A stretch of 22,583 bases of DNA from Lentinus brumalis (lineage: Eukaryota > Basidiomycota > Agaricomycetes > Polyporales > Polyporaceae), in contig MARA01000133.1 in NCBI GenBank assembly GCA_001792895.1, positions 1-22,583 on the forward strand, in the 5' to 3' direction. The translations under genes were made by a program, and so were the position numbers. Position 1 is the stretch's first letter. Every line of letters begins with the position of its first letter. The notes under the pieces were generated by a model. That model was not told the DNA's origin, searched no databases, and saw only the letters and a program-made list of their open reading frames with translations. Below are positions 9,071 through 19,304 of this stretch, in pieces.

Positions 9071-10238
9071 CACTCTTGCTAACTATCCACCTTCAGGCCG
9101 GCTCCTCTTCCCTATACCGCCACCATCCGCGTTTTTCCCACGGTCACTGGCTATGGAGCAGCCATACTGTGCGGTTATAATATACATGGACAGAATACAG
9201 AGAGGACAGACGCAAGGCTGTCCAGATTGTAAACGAAGGACATGAGCGTGAGGAGGTCAAACGAGAAGGCGTACGAGAATGAGAGCATACGAGAATACAA
9301 GCGCTCAAGAGAGATGCGCTGGCAGCTTTGAGTGCCTAAACTGAGTGATATGCCACGACAGGGCGCTGGCAGGCGGCGTCACAGTCTACGGTGGCACAGG
9401 CAGGCCTATATAGACTCCACGAGGAATCTCTGCTGCCGACATACGACGAGAGCAAACTCGAGACAGCACGCAAGGGTGACTGAGGAATGCGATCTGGCTC
9501 GACCCAAGAGGCGCCGGTGGCGCAGACCGAACCTAAGCGCCGACGAGTCAAGCCGGGGCGATCTGGGGGCTCAATGCTTCAGGCCAGAGATCCTGCCTGA
9601 ACATTAATCAGTACCCATTTCGAGGTATTGTGTTAAGAAGCTGACCCGACATGGCGAAACGATGAGCAGGAAGGACGCAACAAGAGTCTAAGACTTTTCG
9701 GGAAGAGCAGGTGACGACGATACGCACCAGATGTATCAGGAGCACATGAACTCTGAGCGCATGACGGGGAACTCGGGGACGATAAGAAATGAGCTCATCA
9801 TGGCGGAAGATGGCTCCAGAATGACGTTGAGTCCTTCAGAGGCTGGTATAAAGCCAGACGTCTTTCTGAGCAAAATGCCATTCCACGAATTCGAACCTAA
9901 CGTTTCCAAAGCCTGAGGGCTCCCCACTCTCCTTAACCGCGCGCTTTCAGCACTATTTAACTCTGCATGGCAACAGAAACGTACACGCGTTGCTGGAGAC
10001 TACAACGACGGCCTGCGCTGCAACACAGGCCATCCCCAAAAACCCACACGATCACACGTCTCCAACGAAAACGACTCTACCCCCGCAACTCATACTCCAT
10101 CCCTGAACGACCGACTCCGCAGGCAGCACTAAGCTCGCCACGACACCGCACGACAGCTCCTCACGATATCAACCACCAAAAACCATTCGGCCAGCACGGC
10201 TTAAAATTCTGTGCGGGACGGGTGAGAGGACGGTACGG
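9071..10238. other. Gene-free stretch between the DUF6697 gene and the orphan ORF
   Basis: No frame shows protein-like content with splice signals. It holds a TATAATATACATGG stretch near 9176-9188 and a small GGACAG/CTGTCC hairpin (about 9209-9228). From about 9960 to 10200 the plus strand is rich in A and C. It then switches to purine-rich near 10205. The short ORFs here (for example 9967-10287) have no recognisable pattern. Some could be the promoter and leader of the neighbouring genes. Confidence 0.6.
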
Positions 10239-10958
10239 ATGCCCCATAAAGCGGAGTATGTGTGGCGGCCGTGGGAGGAGGATATGAGGATGCGAGGGCG
10301 AGGTGATAGAGCGGATGGAGGGCCGACGAAGAACAACCAGAATACGGAGGCCGTGATATGTGCATGGTGGGATGGCTATGGCGCCCAACACGAGGGACCG
10401 GGCGGACAGAGGGTCCTGACGCACATGTACGTGACAAGACTAAAGCCGTCGAGGCCACTGCAGGAGGGAGAGAAGGTCAGACTCTTGGCCCTGCCAAAGG
10501 CTAAGACGCCCGCACCAATGGAGAGCATCGACAGTTACGAGCCGTATGACCCTCACGTCCACGGAGTGGTGATCCGCATAGTCGAGACAATCCAGGCCTG
10601 GGCGAGGGTGACGATCTTCAACGAGTGTCAGGGGAATAGGGTGGGACTAGTAGACCTGGACATACCCCTGGCCATGGGCGTCACGGTCTGGATGCCAAGT
10701 ATGAAGTGCCCCCTTGAGGCTACGAGATGGCTAGGCGAGGCGCCGAGAGGATGCGAGGAGTGGAGAGGTGCAGAGGGCGACAGCTTGTGCGGAGGAAGGA
10801 TGTGCAGACTGGAGCAGACAACGGACAAAGGAGAGGGCTGTTTTCGGGTACTCCCGAAACGCACGAAAGGGGAGGACCCGCGCACGACGATAGAGGCACC
10901 GGTAGGAGAGGGCGCCTTTGCCTTACATCTGTGGCTAAAGTACGAAGGCTACGAGTAG
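10239..10958 (+). CDS. Orphan hypothetical protein, 239 aa
   Basis: A single uninterrupted ORF from ATG to TAG in a purine-rich strand where chance stops should be frequent, which argues for coding. Codons show a purine-first pattern (many GAG, GTG, ATG, AAG). The protein has 8 tryptophans, 10 cysteines clustered in the second half, and a stretch resembling a beta-rich domain (KVRLLALPKA ... HGVVIRIVETIQAWARVTI). No signal peptide or membrane segment is evident. I do not recognise a family. A basal TATTTAA lies at 9953, far upstream. It may be a genuine lineage-specific gene or the remains of one. Confidence 0.45.
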   Translation: MPHKAEYVWRPWEEDMRMRGRGDRADGGPTKNNQNTEAVICAWWDGYGAQHEGPGGQRVLTHMYVTRLKPSRPLQEGEKVRLLALPKAKTPAPMESIDSYEPYDPHVHGVVIRIVETIQAWARVTIFNECQGNRVGLVDLDIPLAMGVTVWMPSMKCPLEATRWLGEAPRGCEEWRGAEGDSLCGGRMCRLEQTTDKGEGCFRVLPKRTKGEDPRTTIEAPVGEGAFALHLWLKYEGYE

Positions 10959-11538
10959 CAGACGTGTTAGATTAGCGAGCAACGGAACGCAATGCAACGG
11001 AAAGTGAAGTACAAACGGGTATAAGATGGTTTAGCTCGAAGTCATAAGACGTCCAGGCTAGCAGACGGGAACTGTCAGCCACTCAATCAACTGGGGCATG
11101 CAGATAAGGAAAGAACGCACACTGAGAAGGTCAGGAGGTGTCCTAGAGACGCCTGAAGTAGTACGTATACAGGACGTAACCTGGGAGAAGAAGAGCTAAG
11201 CTATGCGGCAAGAGACAGACGTGCGACGGAAACCTACGAATGCATGGAGAAGGAAGAGATACGCAGTGCGCGCGGACTGCAGAACAAGGGACACGAACGT
11301 AAATGCAACGCAAAACGAAGCGCGTGAAGCAAATGCAGACTGTCGCCAACATGAGTCAGATCTGAGGCAAACAAGACGCGCGATACCGATGAGGCCATGC
11401 TAGCGTACGAGGGATGCGGATGAAGCTTGGCTGAGGTGACGGCTCCCAGGAGGGGAAACACACGTCTGAGGCCGAGGAACTTGAGTGTGAAGACGTACTT
11501 ACACGAGTGAGCGTGGACGGAATGAGTGGCGTGAGGAA
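10959..11538. other. Gene-free purine-rich stretch before the minisatellite
   Basis: No supported gene. The plus strand is G/A-rich. The minus strand therefore has few stops and shows long but meaningless frames. Confidence 0.55.
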
Positions 11539-12075
11539 CTTGCAAACGAGGGTGTACGAAGCTTGAGCGAGCGAGCTAGCGTGGAGTTATGGACGTGCGA
11601 GCGGATCTGGAGGCTCAGAAGAGCGAGAGAGAATGGGGTTTCGGGTGAACGGGCGAGCGTGGAGTCTCCAACGAGAGAGCGGGCGTGATGGCTCGGATGT
11701 GCAAGCAAGCACGGTGGCCCGGATGAGAACGCGAAAGTGGAGGATAAGTCGAGCGAGTGGGTACAGAGCTTGGGACGCGCGAGCGAGTGTGGCGACTTTG
11801 ACGAGGGAGCTAACGCGGAAACGCAGACGAGCGTGTGCGGACCCGGACGAGTGAGCCAGCGCGGAAGCTCGGACGGGCGAGTGCGCGCGGATGTCTGGAT
11901 GCTAGAGCACGCGTGAAGTTTCGGGCGAGCGTGCGGGCGCGGCGGCTCGGACGCGCGAGTGTGCACGGTGGTTTGGGCGAGCGAGCGGGCGGGGAGACTT
12001 GGAAGCGTGAGCGTACACGGTGGCTCGGGCGAGCGAGCGAACGCGGGGCCTCAGACGAGGGCGCAAGTGCCGCGA
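11539..12075. repeat. Degenerate 26-bp minisatellite, about 20 units
   Basis: The sequence can be cut into about 20 successive units of 25-27 bases (one of 20) with consensus close to CTCGGACGAGCGAGCG plus NGCGCGGNGG. Good examples start near 11866, 11944, 11970, 11996 and 12023. Units vary a lot, so the array is old. Because 26 is not a multiple of three, the same motif is read in all three frames, which creates Ala/Arg/Ser/Leu-rich false ORFs on both strands (for example 11499-11966 and 11902-12426 minus). Confidence 0.8.
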
Positions 12076-13024
12076 CAGCGCATGGGACGGGCTGGAGGCC
12101 TGGGTGCGGCGATGCGGCCTGTCGAACACGACTGCACTGTGTGCGCTGTGTGCGCGCGCGAAGCCGTCTGCAAGATGAGACAAGTATGATAGGAATGAAA
12201 GGGAATACTCACCATGGAAGGCGTAGATCACTGCGCGATGCGCGGCGCGTCTGTGCCACGAAGGATAGCCAATCGAGGACGATCGTGGAAGAGGGCGGTG
12301 GCATGGACTCTGGACGTGAAAGATGGCATGCAGTGCTGAAAGGCTAATCAGGATCGCCAGAGATCGAGTCTGAGGAATAGAAGGAACTGACGGGTTGACA
12401 GGGAAGCGGGCAGGAGGAGACGCCACTAGAGGGCTGAAGAACGAGAGAGGTTTCTTGACGAGAGCAGACGCAGACGTTGGAAGTAGAATATGGCGAGCGT
12501 CCAGCGCGTTCGGGCGGAGAGCAAGTAAAAAGGAGAGGAAGGCCAGTAGAGAGGACCGCTGCGGATGAGGATGAAAGGAAGATGGAAAGCGGAGGCGTAC
12601 TGGCCCGTTATGGGCACGGAGCGCCCGCGCTCATGGATTGCATCCCTGAAAAGGCATCTTGTCAGATGATGGCAATAGACGCTCTACGAGGTTAAGGCAG
12701 TAGACTGTCCTCCTTCCGCCTCAGCTACCGGTAACGTCGGCATCAAGCAACGGTGTGGCTCCGGATCGCGACCTGACGACTAATAGCGGTCGGCGGCAAC
12801 ACCTAACGCGGGTACGCAGGGAAGACGGGGCGTAAAAGGTGAATTAACTATATTAAAGTGCGCAAACAGGCCATGACAAGGAGAGAACTCATCAATCGGA
12901 GGCGAGGGACACTCTCTCTCGCTCCCTCTCCCCTCCCCTCGCCTGCCAGCAAAGCAGACGCCCCTGCCCCTGCCTCTCCTCCCACTGCATAGCAGTCTAG
13001 ACGGCAAACTGACGCGTAGAACGA
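12076..13024. other. Gene-free stretch after the minisatellite
   Basis: No convincing gene. Purine-rich until about 12700. A pyrimidine-rich run (CTCTCTCTCGCTCCCTCTCCCC-like) sits at 12911-12985. The ORF at 12477-12695 lacks protein-like content. Confidence 0.5.
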
Positions 13025-13232
13025 CGAGATCGTATAGATCATCCCCCTCGGTCTCGATGACTGTGAGTAACTCGTCCTTGCTGCTGACGATGCGGTACGG
13101 CGAGTGGGGGCTGATGACGTCCTCCGTCGGCGGCTCGGTTGTATAGCTGAGGAGCACGGAAGGAACGGTCTTGACGACGGCAGACCGCGCGACGAACGTG
13201 AAGAACGTCATGGAGCCTGAGTCGAATGCTGC
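13025..13232 (-). CDS. Possible exon of an unrecognised minus-strand gene
   Basis: Between a possible acceptor (CTTCGCAG ending at 13233, with CTCAC branch-like bases before it) and a possible GTCAGT donor (about 13024) the minus strand reads about 69 codons with strong C/G at third positions, e.g. PHSPYRIVSSKDELLTVIE. That bias supports coding, but the same DNA also offers a plus-strand mini-exon (13210-13242), and both cannot easily be true. No family recognised. It could be a fragment of a gene broken elsewhere. Confidence 0.3.
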
Positions 13233-13307
13233 GAAGATTCAGGTGAGTAACCTGCGGTACATGCTAGCCCCCTTACCGACGTGTAGCAGCCTGAGGGCCA
13301 GGTGCAC

Positions 13308-14923
13308 ATGCCGTCAAGCTCTTCGAACAAAAGCGGATCCGTTGAGGTGCCGGCCGACGCGACTAAGGACCTCGGGACGCAGGATGATACGCAGAGCGCG
13401 ACGAGCCAGGATAGCGAAGTGTTGTGGGCGGCTGCTGGCTCGCCCCCGCGCTTCACTCCCCCCTTTGCGCAGTTCGACGACAACGAGTTCGTCTCGTATG
13501 AAGACGGCGAGGTGGACGCTGAGGAGCAAGCTCCGCCGCCGAACCAGGAGGCCAACCGGGTCCGAGGCGCAGAATCGGCTCGTGAACACGCGGATCGCCG
13601 CGAAAAGGTCTTGGGTGAGCACCGGCATCCTCTTACCCCTCGTGACGAAGAACCAACCGCTCGTAAGCGGTCATGGACGGGTTCAACCGTCTCTGAGGAG
13701 GACCGCAGATCGGCAAGAAGACCCAGGATCGTCATGAATGACCAACCAAGGCCGGCCATGCTGCCGTCGATTAATGAGATGCTGGGGAACCCGTGGCGTG
13801 GGACGGGTGGGGATGAGGGCCGTAATGTTATCTTTCCTGCTTCTGTAACTACATCTACGCCGAGGCGTCCACCCTTTGTGCACGAGGTCAACTCCTTCCA
13901 GTATGACGAGGAAGCCAATGTATCCGGCCACCCACCTACACTCCGGGTTCTAGCATCGACTCGCTGCCAGGATCTCCAGCCGCAGAGGACGGGAGTAGAA
14001 GTCGTACTAGGATGGCATCTAGAGGTAGCTCGCGGGCTAGCCCGGCGGGCATGGACGTCGACCCGGAAGCGGATCTCGAAGACTCCAGCCTGCTGGAGAG
14101 ACCTGCGTCGCGATACGGGACCCACGACGGGGCGCAGGAGACCGGCCCATGGAATTTGAAGGACGCTATCTCAAGTGAGGAGACAGCTTGGAGGGGAGGG
14201 AAGGCCCGCGATCAAGACGCCCTCTGGCGTGGAGGATATAGGCCGCGCGACTGGATCCAGGAGCACTCGAGGGCTAGGACCGAGGCTTCTGAGCGCGGCT
14301 TCTCGCACTTCTCGGCTCTCCCTAACACGAAGGCATGGGAGTACTCTCGGGGTGCTGGAGGCCGAGAGTCGCGAGACGGAGGCTACGAGCAGCTCGATCT
14401 CCCCGCTAGACACGTGTCGGCCTATGAAGGAGACGAGGACGAGACGGGCAGACGGAGTAGCGAGGACACCTCGCACGCTTTGCGTGCGGGAAGGGGAGGC
14501 GACGGAAGCTTCGTGCATGGCAGCCAAGGACCGTCGGGACGCAGGAGCCGAAACGCAACCATGACTGAGTGGTGGCAGGAGCCGAAGCCGGCGAGAATCC
14601 CGTCGATCCTGCTGAAGGAGGAGAGCGTCGAAGACACTCCAGTCGTGGTGGACAGTCCGCACAGCGACAGGTGGACTGTGCACCAGAGCGACCCGGAGGA
14701 GATGTACGCTGGCATGTCCATGGAGTGGATGAAGGCGATCTGGGGAGACGATAAGCCGTCGGTGCTGTTCACCGTCTTCAACTACAGGTTCACGAAGAAT
14801 CGGGAGACCAACTGTCACATCGAAACCTGCGTTACGAATCTGACGAGGCAACTCACGGGCGAGACAGACTTCCACGTTGTCCCGCCCGACCCCGAGTGGC
14901 GCCAGGATCTCCGCCCGCACTAG
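13308..14923 (+). CDS. Hypothetical protein, apparently C-terminally truncated
   Basis: Model: exon 13308-13900, a 53-bp intron 13901-13953 (GTATGA...TTCTAG, phase 2), exon 13954-14923. The two halves lie in different frames, so either this intron or a one-base deletion near 13935 is needed. The branch site of the intron is weak. An optional 5' exon (13210-13242, MEPESNAAKIQ) joins by a perfect CAG|GTGAGT donor and a 59-bp intron (13243-13301), in phase. The first 400 residues are disordered, with an NLS-like RRPRI region and Arg/Ser-rich parts. The last 90 or so hold a compact domain: WMKAIWGDD, VLFTVFNYRFT, NCHIETCVTNLTRQLTGETDFHVVPPDPEW. I have seen similar domains in repeated basidiomycete proteins that continue further, but cannot name the family. 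Here it stops 8 residues after PPDPEW. Confidence 0.6.
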
Positions 14924-14940
14924 GTGTAGCAGTCATGATA

Positions 14941-15035
14941 TAATACGAATAGGTAGTTTACCCAGCCCTCATTGTAATACGAATAGGCAGGGGACGTGAT
15001 ATATCATAACGAATAGCCTGTTTGAGTAGATAGGA
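14941..15035. repeat. Three imperfect copies of TAATACGAATAGG
   Basis: Copies at 14941-14953 and 14975-14987 are identical over 13 bases. A third (CATAACGAATAGCC) is at 15005-15018 and a weak fourth (GATAGGAATACAGG) follows. Spacing is 31-34 bases. Confidence 0.65.
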
Positions 15036-15075
15036 ATACAGGGCATAAGCGGGGCACCGGCACCTCGGCACGCTC

Positions 15076-15213
15076 CCAAATGCGGTAACCTGCAGCATTT
15101 TTGAGCGCCAGCGTGCAGGAAATGCGCGCGCGGGCGCCTCAGCTGCCAAATGCGGCCGGTATACCATCCATCCGGCGCCTGTGCTTGATTGGGCAGTGTA
15201 CCTCCCAAATCGG
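15076..15213. repeat. CCAAATGCGG direct repeats with an internal CCTGCA/TGCAGG stem
   Basis: CCAAATGCGG at 15076-15085 and 15146-15155, with a variant CCAAATCGG at 15205-15213. Between the first two, CCTGCA and TGCAGG can pair. This could be part of a small non-autonomous element or structured RNA. No terminal repeats were found. Confidence 0.45.
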
Positions 15214-15844
15214 GATGCTCACACTGCCGTCTCTTTGCAGGTGGCTGTAGCCACGCAATTGAGGCATAGATAGACATCAAGTGTACCTCGGGTATTGCTG
15301 TCCTTGTGCTCTCAACATTTTTGTTGTCCAAGCTGCGGCACTGATCATAATAGCCAGCACATAGGTGACTTTTTTGAAGCTTACAAGGCACTACCTGGCT
15401 ATTTACTCTGTACTTGAAACTAGAGACTGGTTGTGCAAATTATAGGGTATCAATCAGAGCCTCGAATGTGAGAGATATATAGAGAGAGAGCACTATCCTT
15501 GATGCTAGACGACTCACTTGATACGTGGTCCTTTTACTTACAGTGCTTTGATTACATAAGATAACAACACTTACCGCCAGAAGTGGTCTTTAAGTACAAC
15601 AAATGAGGCCCTCAAGATCGGAAAGTCACACTGTTGGTCTGCCAAGTCTCATCACTCATTCTCTCAAGCCAAGTGCACTGATGACAAGCATCCTACTTAC
15701 TACAATCAAGGCGAAACAAATCGAGGACATGGATGACGAACGGGAACACAGAAACAGTCTCAACGAGAAGACTGTTCATGCTGGCCCACGCAATGTTGAT
15801 TGCAAATGTATCAATAAAAGGGGCGAAGGTCGAACACTCATATG

Positions 15845-16130
15845 ACGAGTAGCGGGAAAGACAACCAAGCAGGAGGAACGAGCAGCGAAAATGAAGGGGA
15901 GGGGGAGAAGATTCAGATGTACGAGTAGCGGCGTAGACGAAGGAGCAGAAGGAGCAGAAGGGATGCGTAGTGAAGACGAAGGAATGAGGGGTGTTGATTC
16001 AGATGTACGAAGAGTGATGTGGACAACTAAGCAGGGACCTTCAAATGCGAAGCAAGCAGGGGACGAAGATGAACGACCAGGGGAGAACATTGAACGAGCA
16101 GGGACAATGAGGAGGGGAAGGATGCTTGAG
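15845..16130. repeat. Degenerate purine-rich repeats downstream of the 880-aa gene
   Basis: Repeated words include GATTCAGATGTACGA (near 15911 and 15996), ACGAGTAGCGG (15845 and 15919), GAAGGAGCAGAAGGAGCAGAAGG (15939-15961) and several ACGA(C/G)CAGGG(A/G) motifs up to 16110. The unit is roughly 75-85 bases but irregular. It lies in the 3' flank of the 16257-19304 gene. Confidence 0.5.
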
Positions 16131-16256
16131 GCGTGATCGGGATGCAAGGTGGGATGATGCGGATATTGAAAGACTCGAACAATGGCCGATGTATGCGTAG
16201 GGATGCGTACCTGAGCCTTGAGAGGGCATGCTTCGCTAGGGACTTCAATTTTGTAG

Positions 16257-19200
16257 TCACGAACGGCGTGCACGCTTCGATCTGCCATCGGAATCTTCTT
16301 CCTGTGACCGAGCGTGTTTCCTGGAAGGTAGTTAGACAAAGCGGATAATGAGAGAGGGGGTGCACGCACTTTGAACCCTTCGCCTGCGTCATAGAACCCT
16401 TCGCCATCTCCATAATCACCCATGCGACATCCTTGACGGCGTCCTCCCAGAGAGACAGTGTGGCCTCCGACGCGACGGCCTTCCACCAGCTGAGGGACAA
16501 CAAGACCATCATGAAGCCGTTCTGTCCGGGCTTGCAAAGGCCCTCCCAATCTCCCGTGCCTCCGACGATCGGACGACCTTCAGAGTCGCGCTCACGCCAC
16601 TCGGGCTGAAGTCCACCCCACCACTTCCACCACGAGCTCGCGTACTCGACGTCGTTCTTGATCTCAGGAGCCTTTGAGTAGTTTCGTCGCAGGACGCGCA
16701 TCCAATGCTCGAGCTGGGGAGGGCGATGATCAACGCTGAAGCCCTTCTTCTGGATAGTGAACACTGTGTTAGCGCGATTGCGACGATAGCACACGATAAC
16801 AGAAGAGTAACTCACATTCTTCTCCCAGTTGTACGAACGTTCCAGTACAGTCCACCACTCGACAGCTTGCATGAAAATCCGACCGAGCTGCTGAGCCTCA
16901 AGATAGTTGAATCCATCTCGAAGCCACGCTGGCCACCCGTCCTCGTTCACGATGATGATGTCCTCAGGGCGAGGACCGGCGAACGTGTTGTCCTGACTGC
17001 CAGCAGGAACGCGAACAGGCCCACGCGCGGACTTGTCCACAGAGTGAGGCGGCGTCGCGCTCGCTGCATCGGACGGCGTCGTGTTGGCAGCGCCGTCGGA
17101 CGGGCTCCGGGTCGCAGCATCGTCGGGCAGCGTGGTGTTCGCAGTGTTGTCGGGCAGCATGTTGTTTGGCGCCTCAGGAAATGGTGCGGTACCCGAACCG
17201 CGCAGCATCGTGACATTGGACATCGATGAGGGCGCAGGGCTGCCGGGCGACGCAGAACCCTCGAGGACATGTGCCGTTCCAGATCGGGCTGTAGACTGAG
17301 GCTGGGGTTGCGCAGAGGAGAGTGGCGACGCTGCTGGAGAAGTCCGAGGGGATACGCGGGGTTGCTGGAGTGACGACGATGTTGAGGGCAGAGCGGCACC
17401 GGTGGCTCCACGCTTAGCCCTCTGCTCTGCTTCCTTCGCGACCAGCGTGGGCACCATGTGAGTACGGCCGAACGTGTCGTACGTTCCCCACCAGTACCGC
17501 CGGATGCGCTGCTCCTCCGGATTCAGCGTGTTGTGGAAGGCGACGATGTGCTCGCTGAGTTTGAGGGACTCTAGAGAAGGGACGACAGCATCCTCGGGGA
17601 GATCGTCGTAGGTGATGAGGTTCTCCCGAGGGGTACTATCGTCCTCAGACTCGGAGTCGCTGTCTGAGTCGGACGATTCAGACGAGGAATCAGAGTCCGA
17701 TTCCGACTCGGATTCGGACCCTGAGTACTCAGAACCAGACGTGTTGTCCTTGCGTGTGCGCCTAGCCTTGGACTTGCCCTTCGACGCGGTGGCCTTGGAC
17801 GTAGCAGCAACAGTCGCCGCAGGGCCCTTCCTCGAGCGTGCTGGCTTCTTCTTGCTGGTACCTCCGGCGGGCTGCTCGGTTGGGGATGGGGCTGTCGTGG
17901 GTGTTGTGGAAGGGGACAAGGGCAAGGACGTGGTGGCGTTAGAGCTCGCAGCGGCGGGGTTGGAGTTGGGCGTGATTCCGAGCTTCTGAAGCCGCTCCTC
18001 GTACTCTGGAGTCGCATGAGGGATACATATAAGCTTAGAAACTTCGAGTGAGAAACGTACCTTTGGTCAATGTCAAGAACCGCGTGAACGAGCCCATGAC
18101 ATCGGTTTTGAACTCCGCCTGCTCGGCTAGATGCCATGGCAAAGGTAGGGGTCCGGACGACTTGCCAGCGGTGATACTGAGATGGACAGTAAGTATCAGA
18201 CAGCGGGAAGGATAGGAGACTGGCACCGAGCACAAAGAGCGATCAACGAGCGAGGAACGAGGAACAAAGAACAAAGGAGAATGACGATCGAGGAAGCAAC
18301 ACTTACACTTTCAGCTGAAATTCACGCGAGCCTTCTACCAAGGGGATGCCGCAAAGCATCGTGATATAGAATCCAGTGCGCTTCCTCACAGCCTCCAGAA
18401 GAGGTTGCACGATGCCGGCGATGGTTTCTCTAGCCCTAATAGACGTGTTAGCATAGCACAGACATAGAAGCATCAGAAGAGCGTACTGGACTTGAATGTC
18501 AAGTTCTACCGGCACATCCATGGCGTCGCGCATGTCCTGCTCGACTTGCAAGTCGTCCTCGTGCATCTGATCGACTTCTGCCTTCAATTCAGCCTTGTAC
18601 TCCGCCGGCTCGCGCTCCAAGAGCTCTCTGGCTATCTTGCAGCGAAACGCGAACTTGTGGTCTTTATCGAGACCGGCGGAGGGCCAGCGGGCCTCGTACT
18701 CTGCGTCGATATCGTCGGTCTTCTTCGACATGTAGAGTTGCCATAGTGCGAGCTGTCGGGGTGCAGGAGATGGGTTCAATTGAGCGTTGACGTCCGGGAA
18801 AAACCCGTCCCACGGGTTCTTCGTCTGGCGAATGTGGAGCGCACGACGGTAGCGTAGGTGGGCCTTGATGCGCTGTAGGATACGAATGAGCACAACACTT
18901 CTGACGTGAGCAGTCGTATGGCGCACCTTCTGCGTATCAGCTATAATCTTGCCCTTCTCGGCTAGCTCCTCCGGGGTCTCCTCGGGGGCGGGACGAGGGT
19001 TCAGAGCCGGGTCCTCGTCGAGGGCGTACCAGTAGGGGAATGTGAGCCAGAAGAGAGCGAATAGTTGTTGCCAGAATGTGTTTTGAGAGGCTCGAGCAGC
19101 TCCCTTGAGTGCGACGAAGGGGATGAGAAACCGGTGCAGGAATTCTTCGCGCACCCCAACGAAATGGCTCTTCTTGCCGGGTTTCCCGCCCTTCTTCTTT

Positions 19201-19304
19201 TTCTTCGACTTCTTGTTCTTGCGCTTGCGCGCCGCATCGGACTGGACCGGTGGGAAGGAAGGCTCGACTTGAATAAACTCGAGGTCGACTGCGGGGGCTG
19301 GCAT
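16257..19304 (-). CDS. Hypothetical protein of an expanded mushroom family ('WWxWW'), seven exons
   Basis: Exons 5' to 3': 18927-19304, 18487-18872, 18307-18435, 18061-18176, 16816-18005, 16370-16749, 16257-16320; 880 residues, all joints in phase. Introns are 54, 51, 130, 55, 66 and 49 bp with clear GT-AG ends (best: GTGAGT...GCTAAC...TATCCAG, 16750-16815). Residues 27-45 are Lys-rich. About 50-150 is a Trp/aromatic-rich domain (FWQQLFALFWLTFPYW ... RYRR ... NPWDGF). Residues 425-459 are an Asp/Glu/Ser tract. About 693-860 is the second conserved block: GWPAWLRDGF, WWTVLE, SSWWKWWGGLQPEWRE, KPGQNGFMMVLLSLSWW, WEDAVKDVAWV. The tail is basic (RSKRARRS). Such two-block proteins are common and repeated in Agaricales genomes; function unknown, possibly nuclear. 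An in-frame ATG at 19400 would add 32 residues, but it sits in a palindromic promoter-like sequence. Confidence 0.75.

Larger units (their letters stand above)
14924..15845. other. AT-richer gene-free segment, candidate inserted or non-coding DNA
   Basis: Base composition drops to more A/T than either flank, beginning right at the stop of the preceding gene. It contains imperfect 31-34 bp repeats, CCAAATGCGG repeats, an 8-bp stem GGCAGTGT/ACACTGCC (15192-15199 and 15221-15228) and a GAGATATATAGAGAGAGAG microsatellite (about 15470-15490). The 140-codon minus frame at 14969-15391 shows no recognisable domain. Confidence 0.5.

Noticed and set aside
9967..10287. 106-codon plus ORF before the orphan gene
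   Set aside because: Low-complexity Pro/Arg/Thr content caused by the A/C-rich strand.
11499..11966. 155-codon minus ORF rich in Ala/Arg/Ser/Leu
   Set aside because: Produced by the 26-bp minisatellite read on its stop-poor pyrimidine-rich strand; the repeat is frame-independent.
11902..12426. 174-codon minus ORF
   Set aside because: Same cause: minisatellite plus low stop density on the pyrimidine-rich strand.
13901..13920. Frameshift pseudogene reading of the 13308-14923 gene
   Set aside because: A one-base deletion near 13935 would also join the frames, but the GTATGA...CTAG intron of 53 bp fits the intron size of this genome; not settled.
14171..14920. 249-codon minus ORF opposite the 13308-14923 gene
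   Set aside because: The plus strand has the better protein (acidic/aromatic conserved C-terminal block); the minus frame is its shadow.
15776..16549. 257-codon minus ORF overlapping the last exons of the 880-aa gene
   Set aside because: Runs through a splice-consistent 49-bp intron in another frame; the spliced model gives the conserved block and a short basic tail instead.
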